Assembly: GCA_038373865.1 (NCBI GenBank)
Contig: JAXGGA010005169.1
Location: 1 to 64,000, forward strand
Source: Uloborus plumipes
Taxonomy: Eukaryota; Arthropoda; Arachnida; Araneae; Uloboridae
Direction of reading: 5' to 3'
DNA: 64,000 bases
Numbering within the stretch: position 1 is the first letter of the stretch; every line of letters begins with the position of its first letter. Under the pieces are notes generated by a model. The model had not been told where the DNA came from. It saw only the letters and a program-made list of their open reading frames with translations, and did not search any database. Both the position numbers and the translations under genes were made by a program. This document shows positions 34,824 to 46,505 of the stretch, in pieces.

Positions 34824-36100
34824 TATGTGCGATTCTACGCTATTTGAATTCAGACGGCCAATGGAAAAACTTCATGTAAAACTGATTTTATTAAAGTTTT
34901 TGTATGCGTAAGCATTACAGACTATTATCTTTTATATGGACCACCCAATGAATTCACTACAATTATTTTATTTTAGCATTTATAGCTGAAAATAGTCATA
35001 AATGTATACTCCTCTGGCCTGTTCAAATACTAGTTTTTATACAAACATGTTCGACGTTCAATTTTTGCTAACTTGGCATAATGTTTTTTGCCATAATTAT
35101 ACACTTACATTAGCATAGAAACATATTTCAGCAGTAAACATTGAAAAAATATTTATTATTATTTTTACTTCTTGACGGGCCATATCAACAGTGTCACCCT
35201 CACCTGGCGAACTTCAAAGACTGAAGTTTAGCATAAAAAATGCATAAGGATGAAGTTGATTGCGAATAACCAGTGTAATACTGAGTAAAGTTAAAAGCAA
35301 GCTAAGAGGTTTTAAAAAAAATCGAATATTATTGCATCAGTTTTCGTTGAAAGTGCCTAAAAGCGTACTGCTCCAGTCGCTGTAGTTATTTCCCCTGGTA
35401 AGTATAACTTTTTATATTTCATCGCTACATAAATGTGCGTATGTATAATGTAATGCTTATTGTGTGTAGACATCACGGTTTGCTTGAAGTTCTGGTAAGA
35501 AGAACGTGTGATGTTGTTCTTATAGGTAATGTGTGATTTTGTCACTTCTATGGCGTCACTCCCCTGGCAGTTTTGTTCTAAAAAAGGGTGCATATACATC
35601 AAAACCGTGTTATAAGCATAATTAATTTCATTTTTCTTCTCAATTGCCCCTTTGAATGCAAATTGAATGAATGTAAATAATGCGGGAAGTATTTTTATTT
35701 TGGATCTGCGGTGCGACTTGTATGCAACATGTCGTGCTTTCAAAATTGAGTTTTTTTTATTTTATTACAACGCGAAAAAAATTTTTGAATTCAGGTTTTG
35801 TAGAAATGAGTCCATTTCTGATTTTACACCGAAAAATAAGTGAAATAATAGTAAATCAAACCAGAATTCTGCCAATAGTGTCACTCCCCTGGCAACCCAT
35901 TTTCCCCTGGTATCGATAAACCCCCCAAAAATTGAAATTTCGTCTGGCCCTTACCACTACAATCATAACCATGACAAAAGTAAGTACAGAAAAAGTCTTT
36001 TAAAATAACGTCTTCTAGTGACATAATGAGTGTGAAATTAAACAGATTATTTTTTCTTTGGGGACACAAAAAACGCATTGACCGTAGAATCACCCATATA
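34824..36100. mobile_element. Probable DNA element with CACTCCCCTGGC words
   Basis: The left edge reads TATGTGCGATTCTACGC and the right edge CCGTAGAATCACCCATATA, imperfect inverted repeats next to TA. The word GTCACTCCCCTGGCA occurs at about 35553 and 35878, and TTTCCCCTGGTA at about 35390 and 35902, a subterminal arrangement like that of the neighbouring elements. No transposase is recognised. The boundaries are less certain than for the two flanking elements. Confidence 0.5.
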
Positions 36101-36545
36101 AGGGCAATTTCACGAAACTGGAGACATCATACCAAAAATAAAATTTCAATGTAGGGGAGACCGGGGCAAGATGACGATGCTAAGAATCGTTGCTTATTAT
36201 TCACTCATTTTTAAGGATGGTAAAAATATTTTTATATGAGGCGTTAGAGTAGTCTTTTGTAGCCTAAAATATATTACCAATTATTTTTTGAAATTAAGAA
36301 AAAGGTATAATTTTCTTATGTTCTCATAATCTTAACAATTCGTCATCTTGCCCCAGTACCGGGGCAAGATGAGTTTCGCCTTGGGGCAAGATGACGACTC
36401 TATGAAAGGTGTAACATTTTTATCTTTTAAATACGTTACATGGTTTAACAAATGATAAATGTGTTCCTACATCTTAGAAAGCGTTAAATTAAGCATTGCA
36501 AAGTAATGTATATATATGTATATATACAAGGGTTTAGTAGTGCAG

Positions 36546-37825
36546 CTAACAATAGTCGCAAATAAAAATGCCATTTTCATAATTGGAACAGTCATCATGC
36601 CACCACTCTTGGCGTTCACAGCACTGGATCCATTCTTCTGTTGGAGGATCACAATATTCCTCTTTACAAGCAAGACATCTTATTACACCATCCTTTGAAG
36701 TTCATGCCACTGGGTTGCTTGGCCTGATTTTTTCTGACTTCGGGCTAAGGGAACAAATTTTGAGTTTTCTAACTCCTTTTTTTGCTTCACGTTCTTCTGT
36801 CCTCTGTTTTTTTAGACAATCCTTTTTCTTTTTCTTCTAGCAGTTCTTTGACGGATGAGCTCGTAAGGATACTTGAACTCATTTTTTTGTTTTTTTCTTT
36901 TTTTTGCCACATTGTAGTGCTTTCGGCAATGGCTTTAAATCAAAAACACTTAATTTCTTCTTTTCTGCACTGGAATCAGAATTTGTCATCAATTCTGTAT
37001 CTACTGGATGTTTTATATGTGGTTTTTTTACTAACAGGGTCTGGGGGTTGGCACTATTATTTTCACTTCCCTCTTTAACAGCATTAATATCAGTTGTTTT
37101 TAAAGCAACGAAATCACGATCGCTGTATACAAGAGAATTATGCGGCTCGATCCCACACTCTTGAAAACCTTAAACTGCATTTGCAATTGTAGCGGCTTTA
37201 AAGTAAGCTATGGTCAAAAGTTCACCAACATTTTTAACTGTGATGGTCTGCCCTGGATGAGCGACCATATAGTTGTCACATGCTTGACTATAATAATTTT
37301 TCAATGGGGCGAAAAATGCCACATCAAAAGGTTGGAGACGATGTGATGTATGGGGAGGCAACCCAACCATGATAATGAATTTTTCTCTGCAATAAAATAT
37401 AGCCTGCAAAGTTATGTGGGATTTATGATTATCAATGATCAACAGAGCAGGAGATTCTTTGTTTGATTTTACGTGTTGATAAAAGTGCTGCAAAAAAGAG
37501 AAAAATTATCCTCATTGCTCCAGCCATTATCACTACAGTGACCTACAGTTACTGGTGGGACTTTCTCGATAAGTTCAGGAAGCATTCGTTTTCTGGCAAA
37601 AATCAGAAAAGGTGGCAGGTAAAAGCCAGTGGCGCTTATGCAACAAATTATAGTTACATTCCTTCCTCTCTCTGCTGAAACAATCTTCGAAACTCCCGTG
37701 GATCCTGTAGGACTGACTACCACGGGCAGCTTATTAGAGGCACCATGGGCAGCTTATATTACCATGGGCAGCATAGAATCTTTGCTCCATTCTCCTCTTG
37801 AGGATTTCTTGTAATGTCGAACCAT
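36546..37825 (-). pseudogene. Tigger/Jerky-type transposase with C-terminal PHD-like finger, broken
   Basis: The start codon is at 37823-37825 with MVRHYKKSSRGEWSKDSM, the typical N-terminus of this group. A stop and a jump follow: the helix-turn-helix region and the first catalytic aspartate are deleted. Reading resumes with VVSPTGSTGVSKIVSAERG, VTIICCISATGFYLPPFL and KRMLPEL. The DDE core has LLIIDNHKSH (second aspartate, about 37430) and LPPHTSHRLQPFDVAFFAPL (third aspartate). One in-frame TAA follows IANAV (37170), then GFQECGIEPHNSLVYSDRDF and LKPLPKALQ continue. The C-terminus, RCLACKEEYCDPPTEEWIQC and WWHDDC then FICDYC, is a CxxC...C..C...H..C...C..C zinc finger of PHD type. It ends at 36546. 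Stops and the deletion make it non-functional. Confidence 0.88.
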
Positions 37826-37920
37826 ATCTGAAATGTCATTATATGTATCATTAACAAACAATTAGCTTTCTCTTCGGAAGAGAGGGGGATGAGGGACTTA
37901 GCATAATATATTATTATATA

Positions 37921-39241
37921 GGGGAGACTGGGTACGGTTGTGACAATTTTCATTTGCTCCGCCATAGATCCCTTAGCAATGCCTGTGAGCTAGTTTAAAG
38001 TTGTTTTTATGTTAAAGTGTTTCTTTGCCTGCTTAAAAACACTAAAATTTTCTCCCTAAGTACAATAGTTAACTCACAGGACCAAATTAAACAAAAAAGG
38101 AAAAAATGTCACAACCGACCCCATCCCAGGGGCGGTTGTGACAGTGCTTGGGGTCGGTTGTGACAAGTTCAAAAATACAGCAAAACAGTCTAGATCACTT
38201 TTAATTTCAAGTAATATTAAACGTAATTCAACATAACCTTCATCTGGGAAAGTTTAACATTTAACAATGTATCTCGTTCAGTTGAAGTAGCCTTATACCA
38301 AGTCTTACAAAAATATTAGGTTTTTGGAATTTCGTAACGTCTGTTTTGGCAACATTATGCACATCCTGTGGGTCATAACCGTGTCTGTTCATAACAATTC
38401 TCAAGTATCAAAGAAAGATTCCACATTTATTTGTTTTATTGAAGCTTGTTACTCTTGAAAGGCTAGTTGCATGAGCTACACGAACAGACGTGAAACATTT
38501 CTATTCATAAATGAACGGAACCATTTCTCAGTAGCCATTTTACTCTCATATCTGCTTTCAGCGTATATGTAAGCTCAAAAGCACTTTATTATGAGCAATA
38601 TAACCTATGCACACGTTGTTTTCATTGTGACAGCACCGGCCGGCTCCATCGCGTTTACGAATGAATGTTTCGTAGCAAAGACTTACGATTAACGTTACAT
38701 TTCCGAAGCTGTCCGAAAGAAAAAAAGTTTCACTTCTTTATAAGCTTCTTTATATTTCATTAGGTCACACTGCCCTATTTCTGTCTTCTCCAAGCGTATT
38801 ATGGGCATCAAATATGATAAAAACATGTTTTACTCGTGTCACAACCGTCCCCACGTAATTTGTCACAACCGACCCCAACCCACTACTTTTGAAAACAGCA
38901 ATCGCCATGGCAATACAAAATAGCCTACATAAAAAGTAATCACTGCTATTTCACTATTAAGGTTCACTACTAACGGGGAGAAAACTTTTATTTCTCTATC
39001 TGTACCCATTCAACAGGAATTACTAAAAGACATCGAACAAAAAAACTTACTTTTAACTGTTAAAAAGTAACCAACCCCTCTGCTAGCGTTAATGTCGCTC
39101 AATGGCTACCGCAATGCTTTGACACACATTCAGACAAACATACTGATAATCTCTCTTTGCTTCAACCAGGTATTAATTATGGTTTAGCTAATATGACGAC
39201 TGTCACAACCGCCCCGCGTCACAACCGTCCCCAGTCTCCCC
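37921..39241. mobile_element. Nested TA-flanked element with GGTTGTGACA words
   Basis: Ends GGGGAGACTGGGTACGGTTG and the reverse complement of GGGGACTGGGGACGGTTGTG-like sequence are flanked by TA (37919-37920 and 39242-39243). GGTCGGTTGTGACA-type words recur inside the left end (about 38108-38165) and inverted inside the right end (about 38838-38880 and 39200-39232). The first dozen bases closely resemble those of its host element, so the two families are probably related. No transposase is seen in its 1321 bp. Confidence 0.9.
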
Positions 39242-39755
39242 TACATTAGTATACATATTAATATAACTATAAATAAGCATTTAAAGAACTTTATAGAAGG
39301 GGCAACATAGTTTCATAAATTCCGAAACATGGGGCAAGATGACGAGCTCGTCATCTTGCCCCGTGTTTCGTTTCGTCATCTTGCCCCAGACTGCCATTTT
39401 TGAAGGATTCGTATTTATTTCCATAAAAAATGCGTTTATTTGGTGTTTATTCATATAAATAGGTAGTATTTAAACTAAGGTACACATTAATACTAATGAG
39501 AAGCAATAAATCTTACCTGTATTTGCATCAGAGCTTATTTGCGTACGGATAAAAGTTAGATCGCGGTAGCGGTAAAACAGAACAACTTCAGAACTGTCTT
39601 GAAAATGGCGATTTCAGCGACTTTATACTATTGCTTAATGAAGAATAGATAGAAGAATCTCTAATGATCAGTTAAGGCTGCTACCTAGCGGGAAATGAAA
39701 ACAATACGAAATTCGTCATCTTGCCCGGCTCGTCATCTTGCCCCGGTCTCCCCTA

Positions 39756-40275
39756 CCAATATTTTTTTTATTTCATATGATGTAAAAAAGAATGAATTTT
39801 CATAAAATTACGCTAAAGAGTTTAAAAACTTATTTCTTGTAAGTTTTATAGGGAAGTTTTGACAACACCATCTTGTTCACACGTTTTCTTGTATTAGAGC
39901 TACTGAAAGTTCATCTGCTTTTTTACTTATGAAATCAACTGGTATGACTACAGTCTTATTTTTTATTGAAATGTAGTTTATGAATTAATAGATTAGGCTA
40001 ACAAAGAAACTTCAAACTGTTATAATTACTTTTTAAACAATTTTTATAAATTAGGCCCCACATTCATGTAACGTCAGTCACAAAATTGCATAAAAATTTG
40101 TTTTGCTTAAACAAAATTAAACCCAAGATTATAACAAGTCATATTCTCTTCATTTATGAAGAAATCTTAAATATTCTTCATTTAAATACTAAAAGTAGTT
40201 GAATTTATGTATTTAAAACTAGTTTAAAATATGTAACATCAGTCACATTTCTTTTTCCACTAAGATACTTTAAAC
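39756..40275. other. AT-rich stretch without a recognised feature
   Basis: Nothing recognisable between the Tigger element and the hAT end. Confidence 0.6.
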
Positions 40276-40350
40276 CAGGGGTGGCCAACCCGCGGCGCGC
40301 GTGCCGCAATGTGGCACGGCAGAGCAGTGACAGTGGCACGCGAAGACTTT
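40276..40350 (+). mobile_element. Left end of a hAT element
   Basis: CAGGGGTGGCCAACCCGCGG followed by GCGTGCCGCAATGTGGCACG is a characteristic hAT (Charlie-like) terminus and is the most GC-rich spot of the region. The 8 bases before it are CTTTAAAC. I do not find the matching right end, and downstream frames to 41180 are too broken to identify a transposase. Confidence 0.6.
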
Positions 40351-41188
40351 TTGAAAAAATTCTAAAATTGAGGAAAAAATGTAGATTTCAAAAATATTGA
40401 CGAAAAACTAAAACCCTCTGACACTGATAAATACAATGATATTATGACGATTAAGTGCCAGAAGGCTGTCCTACAAATCGGCTGAACTACAGTATTGCAA
40501 AGTACTTAGCATTAGCTTTGGGCATCCAACGAAATCTGTGAAACTACAGACGATGCTTTGTAAAGCGTACTTGTGCTTAACACGAATGTAACTTTCGATG
40601 CTGCATAATGGATTCTTGATCTGTAATTGTTTCAGCTACTGGTGATGGAATTTAAAAAAAAAAAAGTTAACTCTGCAACTAAAATTAAGAAACCAGATAG
40701 TCACCGTTTGTAATAAACGCCTTGTGTGAAGGAATGAGGCTTTTCCTCTGTTGGTGATCCCGTAGAGTTCACTGCATTAACAAAATACGAATTAGAGCTG
40801 TGAATGTTTTGTGAACTTTTCCCAGGAGAAAGAGGAGAGATTGGCAAGTTACTCCTTCATTGAAATGTGCAATATCTGTCCAAAGGAAAAAGCCATAAGA
40901 TTTTAGAATTTTAGGGAGTGTGTTTTTTAAAATATCTGGAAGGAAAGCAATGAGGACTTAGGAATGAATAATAGCAATTGAATTTAGCTATTTCACCTCT
41001 AATTATGCGGCGTTTAAGAAATTTAAATTTGAGATTATTAAGAAAAAAGTTTCTTAGACTAGTATAGGCGATCTACATTTTTTTATAATGAAACTTCAAT
41101 TTCTTTCTCTCTACTTCAAAGAAAAAAATAAAACATTTTAAATTAATACTGAAAGTAGGAAACCAAATTTAATAGTTTTCCAATGATA

Positions 41189-41383
41189 CTGTCAGCCCCG
41201 CTCAAACGAATAATGTCAGTTCGGCGAAATATTATTCGATTAAGCGGGGTATTCGATTAAAGCGGGGTATTCGGGGATCTCTAACATTTCGTCAACGGCA
41301 CGGGAAATATTCGGTTCCGAAATATTTTATTTGTATAAGCTGGGTATTCGTTTATCCGTTACCCAAATAAGCAGGGACGACAG
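41189..41383. mobile_element. Tigger-like MITE, 195 bp
   Basis: Left end CTGTCAGCCCCGCTCAAACG and right end reverse complement CTGTCGTCCCTGCTTATTTG are similar and flanked by TA (41187-41188 and 41384-41385). Inside, AAGCGGGGTATTCG words are repeated in tandem (about 41244 and 41261) and recur in variant form near 41338. Confidence 0.75.
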
Positions 41384-41385
41384 TA

Positions 41386-43080
41386 TATGAAGGAAATTTT
41401 ACATCTCTTAGAAGTATTCATTCTAAGTAATAATTCAGTGTTAGGTTTGATGATTTTCAAGATGATAAAAAAATCCTGATCGCTTCAAATTCTTTGTCTA
41501 TTTCTCCGCAAGACAATACTTGTTACCCTCCTGAAATCCAAATCGGAATTACTGACCTTTTGCATTGGTTATCAAATATAAGAGCTTGCTTTAACAGAAA
41601 GTCATTCATTTTATATAGAAATTTGGAAATTTGTACCAACAAATTTTTTGTCACATTTACACATTTTAGCCGTCTGATGCTGTTGTAGATTTGGTTCAAA
41701 ATACGCTTCTAAACAATTTTTTTTTATTATGATTGCAGAAAAATCTACATACCATTGAATATTAAGTGATAGTACTTGAAACATTTAAACTTCTTAAGAT
41801 TCTCAAGAACTAATCCTAAAGTTAAAGACTTTAGGAAAAAAAGATACAGACTCATGAACCACATTAAGTACTGACTATATAATTTTTAGAATAGAATGTT
41901 TGATGTTATTTGCTTCTCTTTTAAGCATAAGCCAACTGACAGAACTTATAAAAAGTGTTTATTAACGATAACTCTTAAGTTCGAACTTGTTTTATCTTTA
42001 TTATCATTTAGATTTCAATTGCTCAGATTTACGAAAAAAAAAAGTTTCATTTGAGTAAGAATTATATAGTCAGCCAACCTAAAATCTATTTTTAACTTTT
42101 TAAACATTTTCAGTTTGTTGGAAAAATACAATGTGGCACGCTTAACTTTTACTCTCCAGATAGTGGACTATTACTTCATTGCAATGTAGCTTGGTACAAG
42201 CATGTATGTAGTAGCATTGTAAAAGAAATATTTCTAAATACTCTATATTAAATTATAACGTTTAGTTTTATTGGAAGTTTTTTCGAGTATGTTTTAAAAC
42301 CTTTCCAATTGATAAAAGTTAATTTAAAACTTTTATTGTTAACCTTGACATAAAGGTACAAAAATAGATTTTCATTCCTTCGCGTTCTTTCTAAAATATA
42401 ACAGTGTGAAAGAAAATACATTTCACTCTATTTACATTACAATAAATGCAACCAATTCTTTAGTACAAGAGACAAAACCGGAAGCTTTACCAACGTAGAA
42501 TTTACCACTTAAACTGGAAAAAAGTTTTATGCAAAGTTAATGCTTTAAATGTAGACTGGGGATAAATTTTTTTTGACCTTTAAGCAAAATAGGTTTAAAA
42601 TGCGTAACTTTACTAGAACTGATTCATTGAAGAACAGAGGAAATCTTCCTGGAAATGTTATTTAAACTCTATTTTGGTAATATTCTTCGATTGCAAAGTG
42701 GCTTACTTCTAATTTTAGCCATACTTATTCTTAGAGATACACTTTTCTACTAGCAAAACACTAAGACTTGGGGAGAAGATATATTTTGAAACTCTTACTA
42801 ACGTAATTTACACCGTCAGACAATGTTTGATTTCTTTCACATGTGTTTTCCCTACAAAAAGAAAAATGATTTATGGAAATTAGAATGAAGAACTTGAACC
42901 CGAGTTAGATTCTTAGTTTTATAAACAGGTATTTGAGGCGCTTGTTTAGAAATGTTATTTCATCGGTAAAATTGTCTAGCGAAACTGGAAAAACGTTAAA
43001 CTGGAAAAATTACCAAAAAATAAACGTGAATTATTTGTTTGTGAATTGGATTAGTGTAAACCTTTTTAACCCTTGACGCA
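41386..43080. other. AT-rich stretch without a recognised feature
   Basis: No gene, RNA or bounded transposon is visible. Confidence 0.6.
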
Positions 43081-43220
43081 ACAAGGAAGGGAGTTATAAG
43101 TTTGACGTGTCTGTGTATCTGTCTGTGGCACTGTGCAGCCTAAACGGATGGACCAATTTTGAAAAATTTTTGTTAGAAAGGTGAAGCGATTGAGAGTGTT
43201 CTTAGCTAGGTAGCGTCTTT
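43081..43220 (+). repeat. Probable dispersed repeat fragment
   Basis: AAGTTTGACGTGTCTGTGTA, TCTGTCTGTGGCA and CCTAAACGGATGGACCAATT form a phrase order that I recall as recurrent in arthropod genomes, but there is no second copy in this window. The type of element is unknown. Confidence 0.35.
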
Positions 43221-44143
43221 GGCTGACATAAATTAATAAAGATATTAATTAAAAACCTTTAAAATGTTTTTCGCGATTTAATCTGAGTACTTATTAAAAA
43301 TTTTTGTTGCGGCAAAAAATAGCAACTTATTTGCATTTTAAGAATGTGAGTGAGTTAGCTTCGTGTTTGAGCGAATGTCTTTCCTGAAAGTTATGAAAGG
43401 ACTTTTTTTTTTATTTTCGTACTTACCACAGCACGAGTTTTAATTTCTACTCCGTTTTAGAACTGTAGATAACGTATGCATTTAACTGATTTTCGAATAT
43501 ATTTGGGACCCAAGAAATTAACGTATACGTATCAACGATAGTTCATTTATACCTATAAAATGCTACGGGGTTTTTTTTTTTTAAACTCAGGGACATATTA
43601 AAGTAATCATTTGGATTAAGATTCTTTAAAAAGAAGAGAAACTAATTTTAGCTTTTAGGCAAATGAAAATATTTAATTTGGTTTTTACCTGAGCGGTGAT
43701 CTGTTCTTTATGGGAAGGGGAGGATTAATTAGTCTTCCTGTATAAAGCAGCAAGTCTGTCCTGTATACAGCATAGTCTTCCTGTGTTTAAGCATTGCTAT
43801 ATTATACTTCCATATGAATTAGAGAAGTTTCAACTAAGTAGAGATAGTCAACAAGTTTAGTATGGATCTTGACATTTGGTAAAACTTATGGGGAGTTATT
43901 TTGAGGGAACACTAGGGCGCTCGTAAGTTTTGCAATATTTGAAATATTTAAATTTTTGCAACGTGACATTAATGTGTGACCATGTGCGTTAAGTGTGGAA
44001 GATAACCAATGAAAAATCTAGTACACACACACATAGGCTTCCTTATTACGTAATATTCAAGAGTTCTGACAATTTATGGGAAGTGGGCTCATTGAAAATG
44101 AACAACAAACTAAAAAAAAAGTGCTTTATTGTTTAGAGCAAAG
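43221..44143. other. AT-rich stretch without a recognised feature
   Basis: No recognisable gene or bounded element. Confidence 0.6.
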
Positions 44144-44693
44144 CAGCATTTCTTAAATTGTGTGCCTGGGAGCCCCAGGGTTCCTCAAAAATTACTCAAG
44201 TGTTCCATGAAAGTTACGCTCTATTTTTTATTTCAGATTGCTTATTTTCGAAATTAATTAAAATATGGTGATATAGAAGTTCAACCATTATTACTCTTGA
44301 AAGTACTATCAGTAAGTTAGATAAATCAGTCTGACTTATTGTTTATAATCTGTATTTTTAGAATCTAATGAAGTCATCTTAAATCAATCAATTAGTTTAT
44401 TGTAGTATTGAAGTAATTGATTGATTTAAAATTACTTCATTCGATTTATAATCTTCAATCAGTATTTTTTGAATGAACGGCAAAGGGAGCATATAAATGA
44501 GATAAAAATTGAAACACCAATTATTGTTACCGTACGATCTCCGACTACTTCAGTACAATAATATGAAAGTTTTATTGAATTACTTTTAATTTTTAAAACT
44601 AATTTTTCTTTGCTTTGAGATGACAATAAATACTATTTGAAATCACCTTTGCTTTTATTGCTAGCAAGCTAGTAAACTGTTTTTTAAATGTTA
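44144..44693. mobile_element. Possible hAT (Charlie-like) fragment
   Basis: CAGCATTTCTTAAATTGTGT followed by GCCCCAGGGTTCCTC resembles the end of Charlie-like hAT elements (usual form CAGTGTTTCTCAAACTGTGT). A related phrase, CCAGGGTTCCGTGAAAAAAG, appears at about 46162 on the far side of the Tc1-like copy, suggesting the latter landed inside it. No right terminus was found. Confidence 0.35.
44367..44441. repeat. Hairpin with 28-bp arms
   Basis: AATGAAGTCATCTTAAATCA and the next 8 bases (44367-44394) are nearly the reverse complement of 44414-44441, with about 3 mismatches and a 19-base loop. Confidence 0.7.
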
Positions 44694-44695
44694 TA

Positions 44696-46136
44696 CACTG
44701 GCGGAAAAAAAAATATCCCAACACCAAAAAAAACTTGTGTTAGATAAACGAAATTTGGTAGGCGTGTTTATACAACTGAAAGATGACATCGATTGAAATT
44801 TCACGCTCCGCGCATAAGTGTGGCGCAGCTGGCGTCACTCAGAACATGCAAATAAGGCTTGTTTTAAAAGCGTGTTGTGAAGCTCGTGAGTATTATTTTT
44901 CCGTGAAATTTGACGAATTGCTTTCATGTTAGCCAGGAATGCCTTTAAGAAGACGAAGAAGTCATTATCAACACCTCACCGAGTTTAAACGAGGTCGTAC
45001 AATTTGGCTACGAGCTGGTGGATTTTCATTTCGCGATTTTGCAGAAAGACTTGGAGGGAATGTTTCCACCATGCATGATTATTGGAAGCTATGGTTAAGG
45101 GATGGTACTACCTCAAGAAGATCGAGTTCCGAGCTGCCACGTGGCACGACTGAGAAGAAAAATCGCCGAATCTTGCATCTGGCTGTGGCGCATCGTACTG
45201 CATCTGCGGCTGACATTCGAGCTGCAGTTGGTACCGTCGTGACCCAAGGAACGGTAAGAAACTGTTTACTTCAAGGACAGCTTCGAACCAGGCAGCCTGT
45301 AGCCGGTATTTTATTGACTGCAAACCATTGCCGTTTCCGACGGCAGTGGTGCCACGACAGAGCCCACTGAAGGTCAGAGTGGAGATCTGTTGTAATCTTT
45401 GATGAAAACAGATTCTGCCTTAGTGCCAGTGGTGGCTGTATATTGGTTAGAAGGAGGCCAGAGGACCGCCTGCATCCAAGCGGTCTACGGTCTGGACACA
45501 CAGGACCCACACCTGGAGTCATGGTCTCTGGAGCAATTGCTACGACAGCAGGGGCACTCTTGTGGTTATCCCAAACTCACTGACTGAAAATTTGTCGTCA
45601 GTCTGGTAATTTAACCAGTGGTACAGTCCGTCATGAGTGGCATTCAAGGGGGAGTTTTCCAACAGGATAACGCTCGCCCTCACATCGCTGCTGTAACGTA
45701 ATGTGCTCTACAGAGTGCTGACATGTTACCATGACCTGAAAAATCACCAGGTCTGTCTCCAATTGATAATGTATGGGATATCATTGGACAGTACCTCGAG
45801 CATCATCCACAGTCAGCAATGACGGTCCTAGTAATGACACAACAATTGCAACAAGCATGGCACTCCATACCACAAAGTGACATTCGGCACCTGTATGACA
45901 TAATGCATGCACGCTTGCAGGCTTGCCTTCAAAATTCTGGAGGTATTATTTGTATTATTTGCCCTCTATTAAATTAACATAATTTCACATTTGCACAGCA
46001 TTTTCTTGAGCTTAAATTAGCCAGTGATCTTGTACATTTAATCAATTAAACATGTTAACTAGACAATTGCATTACCCAAATTTCAGTTATCTACAGTAAT
46101 TTTTTCTTGGTGTTGGGATTTTTTTTTCCGCCTGTG
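44696..46136 (+). mobile_element. Tc1-like transposon, copy 2
   Basis: Left end CACTGGCGGAAAAAAAAATA and the near-inverse right end (ATTTTTTTTTCCGCCTGTG) are flanked by TA (44694-44695 and 46137-46138). It is colinear with copy 1 at 12803-14230, about 95% identical by eye, with a few small indels including an extra TTATTTGTATTATT near the 3' end. Confidence 0.95.
44939..45976 (+). pseudogene. Tc1-like transposase, broken
   Basis: The first 143 codons are intact from the ATG at 44939: SHYQHLTEFKRGRTIWLRAG, FSFRDFAERLGGNVSTMHDY and KLWLRDGTTSR form the N-terminal DNA-binding domain, and VTQGTVRNCLLQGQLRTRQP and the ANHCRFRRQWCHDR segment follow. A TGA at 45368-45370 stands where copy 1 has TGG, a single G-to-A change. 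Beyond it the same frame continues with WRSVVIFDENRFCLSASGG. A one-base deletion near 45545 then shifts the frame, and the part after TENLSS carries a TAA that is also present in copy 1. The catalytic domain is therefore not produced. Confidence 0.9.
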
Positions 46137-46314
46137 TATTTGAACTATTCTATTAAAGATAAACCAGGGTTCCGTGAAAAAAGGTGAACATTAAAAGCGA
46201 TTCTACATATGAAAGAAATTAAGAAAGACTGAGTTTTGAGTGAGGACAAAATGCAGGCGAGGTGCGTGAAACATGTGTTAAATCTGTAAAAAAAGTTAGT
46301 TCAAAATTCCTACA

Positions 46315-46505
46315 TGTCAGAAACAGACTCCAATCTCAGCTTATGAGCATATAACGAGTACTTTATTGTGAACTACACATAAAAATATACACAGAATCGC
46401 AACACGCATAACAGCACAGAACAGAAACATCAAAGCCAAGTCGGCATGGCTGCCAGATCCTTTTAAACAAGCTCTGAAAGTAGCAGTTAAAGTTAAGTTA
46501 CTACA
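46315..46505 (-). mobile_element. Probable solo LTR, about 190 bp
   Basis: On the minus strand the unit runs from TGTAGTAACTTAACTTTAAC to GAGTCTGTTTCTGACA and holds CACAATAAAGTACTCG, a polyadenylation signal at the place expected for R/U5. The pentamer ACATG occurs at 46312-46316 and 46506-46510. If ACATG is the target duplication the LTR is 46317-46505; if the ends are TG...CA it is 46315-46505 and the duplication is imperfect. No internal retroelement sequence adjoins it. Confidence 0.5.

Larger units (their letters stand above)
36154..39753. mobile_element. Tigger/Jerky-type transposon with its transposase relic
   Basis: Ends GGGGAGACCGGGGCAAGATG and its reverse complement at the right are flanked by TA (36152-36153 and 39754-39755). 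The word GGGGCAAGATGACG is repeated near both ends in both orientations: about 36344-36395, 39330-39390 and 39718-39745. At 39330 two copies form a perfect 32-bp palindrome. The element spans 3600 bp, of which 1321 bp plus a TA are a nested element; its own length was about 2.28 kb. Confidence 0.93.

Noticed and set aside
35357..35743. A 128-residue protein on the minus strand
   Set aside because: It lies inside a probable DNA element with repeated words, and its sequence has no recognisable domain.
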